This document shows positions 50,122 to 57,975 of a DNA stretch of 64,000 bases, piece by piece. The DNA is from Streptomyces griseus subsp. griseus. GTDB taxonomy: Bacteria > Actinomycetota > Actinomycetes > Streptomycetales > Streptomycetaceae. The stretch's first letter is position 1. The number at the start of each line of letters is the position of its first letter. Where the stretch lies: positions 1 to 64,000 of the forward strand of contig NZ_JOJE01000019.1 of the NCBI RefSeq assembly GCF_000720255.1, given 5' to 3'. The position numbers and the translations under genes were made by a program. Below the pieces are notes generated by a model that was not told where the DNA came from, searched no databases, and worked only from the letters and a program-made list of their open reading frames with translations.

Positions 50122-50727
50122 ATGCGCGACCCACGCGTCTTCGACGATTTCTACGCCGGCCATGTGCGCCGGCTGACCAGCCATATGTACGCGATGACAG
50201 GCAGCCTCGCCGAGGCCGAGGACCTGGTGCAGGAGGCCTTCGCCCGCGCCTGGCAGAACTGGGAGAAGGTATCCGGCTACGCGGACCCGGAGGCCTGGGT
50301 GCGTTCGGTGGCCTGCCGTATCCGGGTGAGTGTCTGGCGCAAGGCGGTCAACCGGCTCACGGCCCACCGCCGCCACGGCATACCCGACGAGGCGCCCGGT
50401 GTCAGTCCTGACTATGTCGCGGTCGTCGCGGCCTTGCGGCGCATCCCCTACGAGCAACGGCGGGCGATCGTGCTGCATCACCTGGTCGGCTTGTCCGTCG
50501 AGGAGACCGCACGGGAAACCGATGCCGCGCCGGGAACGGTCAAGGCCCGGCTGTCGCGCGGACGCCGAGCGATGGCGTCGTACCTGTCCGACGGCGCGGG
50601 CGACAGCCCGGCCGAGGCCACCCCGTCCATCGGGATGCGGTCGTCCCTCACGGCCCCCGGCATCCCTCCCGCTGTCGCCACCGACGTCCTCGGCCACACC
50701 GACCAGGAGGTGCACCACCATGACTGA
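50122..50727 (+). CDS. ECF-type RNA polymerase sigma factor (SigE family)
   Basis: This roughly 201 aa sigma-70-family factor has only region 2 (FDDFYAGHVRRLTSHMYAMT, AEDLVQEAFARAWQNWEKVS) and region 4 (LRRIPYEQRRAIVLHHLVGL, VEETARETDAAPGTVKARLS). ATG 50122 is close to GGAGGGGG; GTG 50110 in frame is an alternative. Its 3' end overlaps the next gene by 8 bp, so the two are translationally coupled. The partner is probably its membrane-bound antagonist. The signal is unknown. Confidence 0.85.
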   Translation: MRDPRVFDDFYAGHVRRLTSHMYAMTGSLAEAEDLVQEAFARAWQNWEKVSGYADPEAWVRSVACRIRVSVWRKAVNRLTAHRRHGIPDEAPGVSPDYVAVVAALRRIPYEQRRAIVLHHLVGLSVEETARETDAAPGTVKARLSRGRRAMASYLSDGAGDSPAEATPSIGMRSSLTAPGIPPAVATDVLGHTDQEVHHHD

Positions 50728-51418
50728 GGAATTCGAGGCCGTCCTCAGAGGAGGGTCCGAGGAACTCGCCGCACGGACCACCGCCCGGCCCGTCGCGGCC
50801 GTCCGGGCTCGCGGCGACAAGCTACGGCGCCGCCACCGCATGGCCACCGCCACACTGGCCGTCGCCCTGGTCGCCGCGGTGGGCGGCGGTGCCGTGGCCA
50901 TCACGGGCCCTTCCCGCCAGGGCTCCCCGTCCGAGGGGGCCGTGGACCTCGCCACACCGCCCACGTCCACGGCCCCACCGACCGTGACTCCCGGCTCTCC
51001 CAGCGCCGCACCGTATGCAACGAACGCACCGTCGCCGCCCTCGTCGAACCCTTCACTGTCGTGCCGTTCGCTGGTGGTCCCACAGGAGGTGAAGGATGCC
51101 GTGACCCAGGCCTATCGGCGATCGCAGCCGACACTGGTGCACATCGCCCCGGTCAAGGGCACCTTCTACTACGGCCAGTGCGACGGCGCCTTCTACGCGG
51201 GAGCCACCTTCACAGCCACCGCGGGCGCCACCGAGAACGAGTTGGTCCAGCTTCAGGACGAGGGGGCCACGGAGAAGTACTTCACCAAGGCCCAGGACAG
51301 CGCCTGGACCTATGTGGCCGGTGACGGTTTCCCGCGCGATCCCAGGGGCTGCGCCGCCATCCCCGAGATCCCGGCACAGCTGGCCGGGCTCTGGGACGAC
51401 TGCCTTGCCCGGCCCTGA
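50720..51418 (+). CDS. Membrane-anchored partner of the ECF sigma factor (anti-sigma-like)
   Basis: This 232 aa protein has an N-terminal cytoplasmic segment of about 40 residues (EEFEAVLRGGSEELAARTTA), one transmembrane helix (TATLAVALVAAVGGGAVAIT, about 45-65), a long Pro/Thr/Ser-rich linker (about 70-115) and an extracytoplasmic domain with three to four Cys (SCRSLVV, YYGQCDGAF, RGCAAIPE, DDCLAR) likely forming disulfides. The start overlaps the sigma gene. No zinc-binding HxxxCxxC motif is present, so it is not a classical ZAS anti-sigma factor; the role is inferred from coupling and topology. Confidence 0.6.
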   Translation: MTEEFEAVLRGGSEELAARTTARPVAAVRARGDKLRRRHRMATATLAVALVAAVGGGAVAITGPSRQGSPSEGAVDLATPPTSTAPPTVTPGSPSAAPYATNAPSPPSSNPSLSCRSLVVPQEVKDAVTQAYRRSQPTLVHIAPVKGTFYYGQCDGAFYAGATFTATAGATENELVQLQDEGATEKYFTKAQDSAWTYVAGDGFPRDPRGCAAIPEIPAQLAGLWDDCLARP

Positions 51419-51568
51419 GCCACCCACGGGGTGAGCCGGCTCCACGGAGGTTTCGTCCCCGGCCGGCCCGGGAACCGCTGAACGTCGTCCCAGTCGAAGA
51501 GCGCCGGGCGGGCAGTGGCTCCGGCGCGGGAGTGGCAGGCGCGCTCCGCGCCGGGAAGCGAGGGACGC

Positions 51569-52402
51569 GTGACGGACGCCTCTGGCGTTCCCCCGGAACC
51601 GCGACCGCCCCGCCACGGACTGCGTGCCCGATGGCAGGACTCCCTCGCCGCACAGCTGTGGCGGCACGGGTCCGAGCTGGAACTGCTGCACCGAGCCATG
51701 GGCTTCTCGGCGCTGGGGCTGGTCACACTGGTTCCGCTACTGATCGTCGTGGCAGCGGCGCTCCCTTTCAAGGAGCGGGGCTTCGCCCTGTGGGTGATCG
51801 ACGGGATGAGTCTGTCGGGGCGCCCAGCCGAGGCGGTGCGCGAGCTGTTCGCCGCGCCGAGCAAGGTGCTGAGCACGACCAGCGTCCTGAGCGGCCTGCT
51901 GGTCGCCTTGTTCGGCGTCACCTTCGCCGCGAGTGTGCAGAACGGCTACGAGAGGATCTGGGAGGTGCCCTCGGGACCCTGGCACCACGTATGGCGCCGC
52001 GTGGTGTGGCTCGCGGCGCTGACGGGCTATCTGTACTCCGAGACGCAGAGCGGTGCGGCGTTGCGGGGCGGGATGACGCACTCCATCCTGCGTATCGCCC
52101 TCACCTCGCTGTTCGGGGTGTTGTTCTTCTGGTGGGGGCAGCACTTCCTGCTCGGCGAACGGGTGCGCTGGGGTGCGCTGCTGCCCGGGGCGGTCGCCAC
52201 GATGGCGGGCCTCGGCGGGCTGCGCTGGTTCTCCGACCAGGTGTTCTCACCACTGATCGTGACCAACGCGGTCACGTACGGGACCGTCGGCACCATGCTC
52301 GTCGTGCAGTCCTGGCTCATCGGTGTGGGATTCGTGGTCCTCGGCGGGCCACTCCTTGGCCGTCATGTACAAGACGCCTGGCAACGGCGGGGCGACGCCT
52401 GA
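51569..52402 (+). CDS. YihY/virulence factor BrkB-like membrane protein
   Basis: This 277 aa inner-membrane protein of the YihY/RNase BN-like family has about six transmembrane helices. They include MGFSALGLVTLVPLLIVVAA, STTSVLSGLLVALFGVTFAA, ILRIALTSLFGVLFFWWGQH and MLVVQSWLIGVGFVVLGGPL, plus a central GYERIWEVPSGPWHHVWRR loop. GTG 51569 follows GAGGGA; GTG 51515 would add 18 residues. The biochemical role of the family is unsettled (it was once thought to be RNase BN). It lies 150 bp after the sigma-factor pair and may or may not be its target. Confidence 0.75.
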   Translation: MTDASGVPPEPRPPRHGLRARWQDSLAAQLWRHGSELELLHRAMGFSALGLVTLVPLLIVVAAALPFKERGFALWVIDGMSLSGRPAEAVRELFAAPSKVLSTTSVLSGLLVALFGVTFAASVQNGYERIWEVPSGPWHHVWRRVVWLAALTGYLYSETQSGAALRGGMTHSILRIALTSLFGVLFFWWGQHFLLGERVRWGALLPGAVATMAGLGGLRWFSDQVFSPLIVTNAVTYGTVGTMLVVQSWLIGVGFVVLGGPLLGRHVQDAWQRRGDA

Positions 52403-52472
52403 CCCAGGGCGGCCGCCCGCCGCTGTCACCGCCGCCATCACCCCGCGCCCGCCTCACCGGCCGAGAGCCTCG

Positions 52473-52794
52473 TCAGTACCGCAGGGCGAACCCGTCGTCG
52501 AAGGGAAGCTCCACCCGCTCATGGGCGAAGTAGGCGCCACCGAAGTAGGTCCAGTCACTGGTGGGGTGGGTGGAGACCAGGAGAGTTCCGTCTGGCCGCA
52601 GAACACGCCGTAGTTCGGCGAGCAGTTGGCCGCGCGGCCCGCCGCAGTGTCTCGCTCCCCTCTACGCCGACCACCCGCCCCGCCCCTCTCCGCAGCAGCT
52701 CGTCGGCGTAGTGACCCGCCCCGCACCCCAGATCCAACACCCGCAGCCCGCTCACATCACCGTCTGCCCATCGCACCGTGATAGGCACTGTCAC
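52473..52794 (-). pseudogene. SAM-dependent methyltransferase with internal deletion
   Basis: The first part (from 52794, MTVPITVRWADGDVSGLRVL then DLGCGAGHYADELLRRGAGR) is motif I of a class I methyltransferase. After about 60 residues the homology jumps frame and position to ELRRVLRPDGTLLVSTHPTS, then DWTYFGGAYFAHERVEL, the C-terminal part of the same fold, ending at 52473. About 100 central residues are missing and the frame is broken, so it is dead. Confidence 0.65.
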
Positions 52795-52800
52795 CGGTCG

Positions 52801-53268
52801 TCAAGGCATCCTCGCAGAGGCGCCGGGCCCCGGCCTGGCGCTCGTCAGCCACCACGTCAGCGCTCCGGTGGCCACGCCCGCGAGCAGCAGCACGGCCACG
52901 TGCCACACCGGCAGTTGCGCCTCCGCCGGGTCCTGGACGTCCCTGTTGACCAGGACGGTGAGGACCAGCGGACAGCCGAGCGTGACGGCCGTGCCGACGC
53001 CGACCGCGGTGGTCAGCCTCGACCCCGAGCTCTCCTTGGTGACCATGGCCAGGACCGAGAACAACAGCCCGAGACCAACGAGCAGGCCACTGCCGACCCA
53101 CAGCGCGGCAGTCCGGCCCGTGAAGCCGTCGGCCCCGCCCTCCTCCGAGAAGTGGGTGGCCATCCGACCGGGCAGCCGGTCGTAGCTCGCCAGAAAGACA
53201 CCGACGTAGACCACGACGGCGATGCCGAACGGAACGGCCGTCAGGGCACATCTGCGGACGGCGGGCAT
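52801..53268 (-). CDS. DUF1648-type small membrane protein
   Basis: This 155 aa protein has four transmembrane segments. The first contains the DUF1648-like pattern YDRLPGRMATHFSEEGGADG, the extracytoplasmic loop between helices 1 and 2 that is typical of the family. The function is unknown; members occur near SdpR/SdpI-type systems. It is followed by a broken methyltransferase gene and lies 44 bp downstream of the serine hydrolase gene on the same strand, so it may belong to the ArsR-controlled unit. Confidence 0.7.
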   Translation of the reverse strand: MPAVRRCALTAVPFGIAVVVYVGVFLASYDRLPGRMATHFSEEGGADGFTGRTAALWVGSGLLVGLGLLFSVLAMVTKESSGSRLTTAVGVGTAVTLGCPLVLTVLVNRDVQDPAEAQLPVWHVAVLLLAGVATGALTWWLTSARPGPGASARMP

Positions 53269-53312
53269 TCAACTCCCCCTCAACTCAGTGTTCTTCATGA
53301 AACAGAACAATC

Positions 53313-54401
53313 TCAGGCCTTGGTGAGTTCCCTGAGGAGGGCGAAGGTCAGTGCGTCGACCGGGCGGGGGGCGTCGGCGGACTCCTCGCTGTAGGTGTTC
53401 ACCATCATGACCACCGCCGTCATGCTCTGCCTGCTGAACGCCGCGCAGGTGCTGAATCCGCCGGTGCCGCCGTTGTGCCAGGTGATGGTCCGGCCGTCGG
53501 TCGACGTGCTGAGGTGCCAGCCGAGGCCGAGCCGCAGGTTCTTGTCGGCGGTGAAGTGAGGGCGCTGGGTCAGTTCGATCGCAGCCCGCAGCGGTGAGCG
53601 CTCCGGGTGCAGCTGTGCGCCGAGAAAGCGGAGCATGTCGTCGGCGGTGCTGTAGACGGAGGTGCCCGCGGCGGAGAGGACATGGTCGTGCCAGTCGGGG
53701 ACGGGCTCCCCTTCGAGGTGTCCGACGACCTTGCGGGAGGCCATGTCCGGTCTCAGGGTCGTCGTCGTGTCGGGCAGGCGCAGCGGTGCCGTCACCCTCC
53801 GCCGGAGCATGGCGTCCACGTCGTCGAAGGCCAGTGCCTGGCCGAGGAGTCCGAACCCGAGGTTCGAGTAGCGGTAGGCGCTGCCGGGCTCGGCCTCCAG
53901 GGGCGTCTCGGCCAGACCGGCGGCCAGGTCGTCCAGTGTGTAGTGCGCGTACGGGTCGTAGGGGTCGGCTTTCGCCAGGAGGTTCGCGGGCAGCGAGGGC
54001 AGACCCGAGGTGTGGGTCGCCAGGTCGGCCAGGGTGATCTGCCGGGAACCCTTGCGCGGGATGGGGAAGGCCGGAGGCAGCACGAGCGGCGAATCGAGGC
54101 GGGCCGTGCCCGCGCACACGGCGCGCGCGAGGGCCGTGGCGGTGAGGGTCTTGCCGATCGAGCCGAGTTGGAACACCGTCCTGCCGCCCGGTGCGGGGCC
54201 GTCCTGGGACGCGCCTGCGACGTATCGCTGTGCGCCGTGGATCACCCCGCACACCACGCTCGGGCTGTCGGCGGCCAGCGCACGGTCCAGGTGGCCGCGT
54301 ACCCGCGCGGGCAGGTCGTTCTCGGCCGCCGTGGCGTTCCGGGGTAACAGCGAGGCGCCGCCACCGGCTGCCGCCACGCTCAGGAACTTGCGTCGCTTCA
54401 T
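53313..54401 (-). CDS. Beta-lactamase-fold serine hydrolase (exported)
   Basis: This 362 aa protein begins MKRRKFLSVAAAGGGASLLP, a twin-arginine-like signal although with one lysine (KRRKF). The serine beta-lactamase/DD-peptidase fold shows SIGKTLTATALARA (S-x-x-K nucleophile), YRYSNLGFGLLG (Y-x-N) and WHNGGTGGF (HxG). A cell-wall peptidase, esterase or resistance role is possible; the ArsR partner suggests an inducible response. ATG 54401 overlaps the stop of the ArsR gene by four bases, so the two are one operon. Confidence 0.85.
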   Translation of the reverse strand: MKRRKFLSVAAAGGGASLLPRNATAAENDLPARVRGHLDRALAADSPSVVCGVIHGAQRYVAGASQDGPAPGGRTVFQLGSIGKTLTATALARAVCAGTARLDSPLVLPPAFPIPRKGSRQITLADLATHTSGLPSLPANLLAKADPYDPYAHYTLDDLAAGLAETPLEAEPGSAYRYSNLGFGLLGQALAFDDVDAMLRRRVTAPLRLPDTTTTLRPDMASRKVVGHLEGEPVPDWHDHVLSAAGTSVYSTADDMLRFLGAQLHPERSPLRAAIELTQRPHFTADKNLRLGLGWHLSTSTDGRTITWHNGGTGGFSTCAAFSRQSMTAVVMMVNTYSEESADAPRPVDALTFALLRELTKA

Positions 54402-54916
54402 GTACTGCTCCTTGTCGTCGGGTTCGGTGCCGGTACCACCGCGGACAACAGCACCAGGAGCGGGACCACTCGTCCCGCGGGCACCCGGTAGTGCCCACGC
54501 CCCTCGGCCTGGAGCCAGCCGGCGGCGGTGAGCTGTTTGAGGTGGTGGTACAGCTGTCCGGTGGTGTTCAGTCCGGCTGTCTCCTGCAACTCGGTCGCGG
54601 ACCGGGACCCTCGCAGCACCGCGCGCAGCAGGGTGAGCCGCACCGGGTGCCCCAGAGCGGCGTACGCCGCGGCGTGGTCCGCCCAGTCCGCTTCGAGCAG
54701 TTCCTCCGCCACCGCGCCCTGCTGCCACTCGTAATGCTCGCCCGTGGGCAGGTCGAGTGCGCCGGTGAAGAGGACCTGTCCGTCGCCGGTGAGCCGTCGG
54801 CGCAGCCCCTCAAGGGCCCAGAACACATCGCCGCGGGCCGGGTTCTGTCCCGACTCCAGCCGCGAAACGCGTTCTTCGAGCGCGGCGACTCGGTCCAGGA
54901 CGGAGTCATCAACCAT
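54398..54916 (-). CDS. ArsR-type winged-helix regulator, autoregulated
   Basis: This 172 aa regulator is larger than classical ArsR proteins. The N-terminal 65 residues include a coiled-coil-like segment (VLDRVAALEERVSRLESGQN). The winged helix covers about 80-150 (AAAYAALGHPVRLTLLRAVL, GLNTTGQLYHHLKQLTAAGW, EGRGHYRVPAGRVVPLL). The recognition helix NTTGQLYHHLKQL is of the group linked to serine hydrolases. It is co-transcribed with the exported serine hydrolase. A perfect palindrome 15 bp upstream of the ATG is the probable self-operator. The inducer is unknown. Confidence 0.8.
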   Translation of the reverse strand: MVDDSVLDRVAALEERVSRLESGQNPARGDVFWALEGLRRRLTGDGQVLFTGALDLPTGEHYEWQQGAVAEELLEADWADHAAAYAALGHPVRLTLLRAVLRGSRSATELQETAGLNTTGQLYHHLKQLTAAGWLQAEGRGHYRVPAGRVVPLLVLLSAVVPAPNPTTRSST

Positions 54917-54930
54917 GAACCTGACCTTAC

Positions 54931-54946
54931 GTTATTCCGGAATAAC
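54931..54946 (-). promoter_or_regulatory. Perfect 16-bp palindrome, ArsR-type operator
   Basis: GTTATTCCGGAATAAC lies 15 bp upstream of the minus-strand ArsR start. AT-rich palindromes of this length are rare in this GC-rich DNA, and it is well placed to block the promoter of the two-gene operon. Confidence 0.75.
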
Positions 54947-54949
54947 AGA

Positions 54950-55477
54950 ACAACTGTCGGTCGAGGGTCGCCGACCGCACGCACCTGTTTCGGCCAACAG
55001 ATCGGGGCGTCGGACCGGTGGTGTTTCGCGCCATGGTCCGGGCTTCCGAGGCTCGGCGTTCGCCGTGGCGTTGGTGGAGGAGTACTGTTCGGCAGAGCTC
55101 GCCGGGGGTGCGGGCTGCGAGGGCTCGGCCGGCGGAGGACCCCGGCGGCCGACGCGATCGCAGGACGGATAGCTACTTTTGAGTCACCCATGTGGTCATG
55201 TAGCGTCCGGAATTGTTCGATCTGTTTCGACGCTGCCGCCCCGATGAGGACTCATGCTCGCCGATGTCGATGCCCCGATCGCCGCTGTTCTGAGACGAAG
55301 ACTTTCCGACGCCTGCGCCCGTCGTACGGTTCGCAGACGTGGCACCGCCAGCGGTGCCGCTCCATGGTCCGCCGGCGAGGGACGCCGCCGGGCAGCGGAC
55401 GGGGGAGCGCCAGTCCGTTGAGATTCCGTATCAACCGCTCGGGCGATCCGGTCGTCCAGCCGTCCACAGAGGACTCG
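54950..55477. other. Intergenic region before the flavohaemoglobin-like gene
   Basis: About 530 bp without a supported gene. It should contain the promoter of the + strand globin-reductase gene. A 56-codon frame from 55255 has no recognisable product. Confidence 0.45.
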
Positions 55478-56659
55478 GTGCCTGCCCCGGTGACGCCCGC
55501 CGTCGAGCCCAAGATCGTCGAGGCGCCCCTGTCGGTCCACGAGCAGGACCTCATACGCGCCTCCGTGTCCGTGGTCGAGCCGTTCGCCGCAGACATGACG
55601 GTTTATTTCTACGCGATTCTCTTCGCCCGCCACCCCGAGGTCCGTCATCTGTTCCCGCCGGGAATGGACACCCAGCGCGGCCGTCTGCTGCGCGCGCTGC
55701 TGCGTATCGTGGACCTGGTCGACGACCCCGAGGGTCTGGTGCGCTTCTGTGGTCATCTCGGGCGCGATCACCGCAAATTCGGCACGCTCCGCGCGCACTT
55801 CCCGGCCGTGGGCGAGTGCCTTCTCGCTTCCCTGGCCCGCTACGCCGGTCCCGCGTGGACCGCGGACATCGCCGCCGCCTGGGCCAAGGCGTACGGCGTG
55901 GTCGCCGACGTCATGATCAGTGCTGCCGAGCAGGACGAGGTGCTCCGGCCCGCCGTGTGGCCCGCCACGGTCGTACACCGTGTCCCGCGTGGACACGGCA
56001 TCGCCGAGATCACCGTGCACCCCCACATGCCCTACGAGTACGCCGCCGGACAGTACGCAAGCGTCGAGACCCCCTGGTGGCCGAAGCTGTGGCGCTACTA
56101 CTCCCCCGCCAACGCGCCCCGCGAGGACGGCACTCTCACCTTTCACGTGCGCGCGGTGCCCGACGGTCGTGTCAGCGGCGCGCTGGTGCACCGGGCCGCG
56201 GTGGGCGACGTGATCCGGCTCGGGCCGCCGTTGGGAGACATGGTGTTGGACGCGGCCGACTACAGCGACCTGCTGTGCGTGGCCGGCGGTACCGGTCTCG
56301 CGCCGATCCGCGCGCTCGTCGAGGAGGTGGCCCGTCGCGGCGAGCGCTACCGGGTCGATGTGTTCCTCGGCGCACGAACCGGCGCCGAGCTGTACGGCAT
56401 CGACGACATGCTGCGGATGGCCCAGCGGCACCACTGGCTGACCATCAGGGGGGCCATCTCCCAGGAGCGCACGCCCGGGGTCGGCGGATCCCTGCCGGAG
56501 GTTCTGGCCGAGTACGGGCCGTGGTTCCAGCACGACGCCTACCTCAGCGGCCCGGCTTCGATGGTCCGCGCCGCCAGTGAAACGCTCACGTTGGGCGGCA
56601 CCCCGCCCGACCGCATCCATCACGACCCGTTCGAGACGCCTGTCCTGTCCCTTCCCTGA
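55478..56659 (+). CDS. Flavohaemoglobin-like protein (globin plus FAD/NAD reductase)
   Basis: This roughly 393 aa fusion carries a single-domain globin over residues about 15-150 (SVVEPFAADMTVYFYAILFA, B10 Tyr; RFCGHLGRDHRKFGTLRAHF with the proximal His candidate). The flavin-NAD reductase module spans about 165-390: LWRYYSPANAP is the RxYS FAD motif, and CVAGGTGLAPIRALVEEV is the NAD motif. GTG 55478 follows GAGGA; the conserved sequence starts there. The expected role is NO dioxygenase activity or related redox defence in the cytoplasm. A PPOX-like flavoprotein gene follows 35 bp downstream, consistent with one stress-response unit. No NsrR-type site was recognised. Confidence 0.85.
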   Translation: MPAPVTPAVEPKIVEAPLSVHEQDLIRASVSVVEPFAADMTVYFYAILFARHPEVRHLFPPGMDTQRGRLLRALLRIVDLVDDPEGLVRFCGHLGRDHRKFGTLRAHFPAVGECLLASLARYAGPAWTADIAAAWAKAYGVVADVMISAAEQDEVLRPAVWPATVVHRVPRGHGIAEITVHPHMPYEYAAGQYASVETPWWPKLWRYYSPANAPREDGTLTFHVRAVPDGRVSGALVHRAAVGDVIRLGPPLGDMVLDAADYSDLLCVAGGTGLAPIRALVEEVARRGERYRVDVFLGARTGAELYGIDDMLRMAQRHHWLTIRGAISQERTPGVGGSLPEVLAEYGPWFQHDAYLSGPASMVRAASETLTLGGTPPDRIHHDPFETPVLSLP

Positions 56660-56694
56660 GCCAAGCGCTTGCCCGTCCTGCCAGGAGAACGCCC

Positions 56695-57312
56695 GTGACA
56701 CTCCCCCCGCCGTCCTTCGGATCAGCCGGCGAACACCGCCTGCAACAGCAACTGGGCACCGCCGAACGTGCCGGCCGGTTCTACGACCAACAGGTACGGC
56801 CCTGCCTCACACCCGCCATGCGGGACTTCATCGACCGTCAGACGATGGTCTTCCTGGCCACCGCCGACTCACGCGGCGAATGCGACGCCAGCTTCCGCGC
56901 CGGGCCACCGGGATTCGTCCACGTGATCGACGACCACACGCTCGCCTACCCCGAGTTCCGCGGGAACGGTGTCCTCGCCAGTGCCGGGAACATGTCGGAG
57001 AACCCGCATCTCGGCATGCTCTTCGTGGATTTCACGCACCATCACGTGGGCCTGCACGTCAACGGCGCGGCCCAGCTCTGCACCGACGCGGGACTGCGCT
57101 CCGTCCATCCCGGCCTGCCCACCGATGTCGCGCCCGGGCGGGACCCCGAGATGTGGGTCCGGGTGAGCGTCGAGGAGGCCTACATCCACTGCTCCAAGTA
57201 CATACCCCACCTGGAGCCGGCCCCCCGCTCCACCGGCCAGGACCCCGCACGCCCCAAGGACGCGAACTATTTCACCGGCCCTGAGACGGCGTCGGCCGAG
57301 CCCCGCGCCTGA
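56695..57312 (+). CDS. Pyridoxamine 5'-phosphate oxidase-like flavoprotein
   Basis: This 205 aa protein has a PPOX split-barrel core: FIDRQTMVFLATADSRGECD, GFVHVIDDHTLAYPEFRGNG, NPHLGMLFVDFTHHHVGLHV and VRVSVEEAYIHCSKYIPHLE. The last block is typical of the subgroup in which a Cys/His pair follows strand 6. Relatives are often adjacent to flavohaemoglobins, as here. It may act as FMN- or haem-binding partner in NO or redox metabolism; the substrate is unknown. The start is GTG 56695 behind AGGAGA. Confidence 0.8.
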   Translation: MTLPPPSFGSAGEHRLQQQLGTAERAGRFYDQQVRPCLTPAMRDFIDRQTMVFLATADSRGECDASFRAGPPGFVHVIDDHTLAYPEFRGNGVLASAGNMSENPHLGMLFVDFTHHHVGLHVNGAAQLCTDAGLRSVHPGLPTDVAPGRDPEMWVRVSVEEAYIHCSKYIPHLEPAPRSTGQDPARPKDANYFTGPETASAEPRA

Positions 57313-57411
57313 CGAGGGGCATGCCGGCCGCGAAGAGTGCAGCCGGGGCGACGAGTGACGGGGTGTCCAGGCCCCGTACGACTCGTTCCCGGCCGCTTTC
57401 GCGGGCCTCGT

Positions 57412-57969
57412 CTACAGGGAGATGTCGATCTGGTCGACGTCGGTGAACTCCACGCTCAGGCCGTGGGCGCGGGTGTTGTCGGCGCGGAAGTACATCTCGG
57501 CCAGGCCCTCGGCCGCGATGTCCTGCAGTTGCTGTTCCGTCGCGCCGGCGTCGCGGGCGGTGAACAGGCGGTCCGCCCAATGCGGCGGCAGGGCCTGGGT
57601 GATGTCGCGGATGCGGGCGTCGTCGGTCGTTCCGGGGGCCGCGGTGAATCCGAAGCGGGCCCGGGTGGAGACGACCAGGCCGTCGGTGCTCACGGCCTGC
57701 TTCTTCGCCTTCGCGCGGACCTGCGGCTGCCAACGGCGCTTCACCTCGCGCTCCATGCGCGCCCGCAGGTCCTGCCGGGGCCGCTTGAGCGTGCCCACGA
57801 CGTAGCGCTCCACAGTGCGCTGGGACACACCGAGGATCTCGGCGACGGCCCTTGTGGTCTTGAGTTGCTTGACCAGGTACTTCATCTGCGCCTGGGCGCT
57901 CTTGGGGACGGGGCGGGTGAACGCCCCCTCCAGCGCGCGGTCCAGGCCGTCCCCGATCGTGTCCGCCAT
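57412..57969 (-). CDS. tpg: Telomere terminal protein Tpg
   Basis: This 185 aa protein has the size and sequence of Streptomyces Tpg, the protein covalently attached to the 5' ends of linear replicons that primes end-patching. It has a helix-turn-helix at about 38-58 (KTTRAVAEILGVSQRTVERY), a strongly basic region (RPRQDLRARMEREVKRRWQP) and APGTTDD, in which residue 114 is Thr. In characterised Tpg proteins a Thr at 114 carries the DNA link. It starts 6 bp after the tap stop, the normal tap-tpg operon order. It implies a linear chromosome or plasmid. The C-terminal half (QALPPHWADRLFTARDAGAT) is complete. Confidence 0.9.
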   Translation of the reverse strand: MADTIGDGLDRALEGAFTRPVPKSAQAQMKYLVKQLKTTRAVAEILGVSQRTVERYVVGTLKRPRQDLRARMEREVKRRWQPQVRAKAKKQAVSTDGLVVSTRARFGFTAAPGTTDDARIRDITQALPPHWADRLFTARDAGATEQQLQDIAAEGLAEMYFRADNTRAHGLSVEFTDVDQIDISL

Positions 57970-57975
57970 CGTCGG

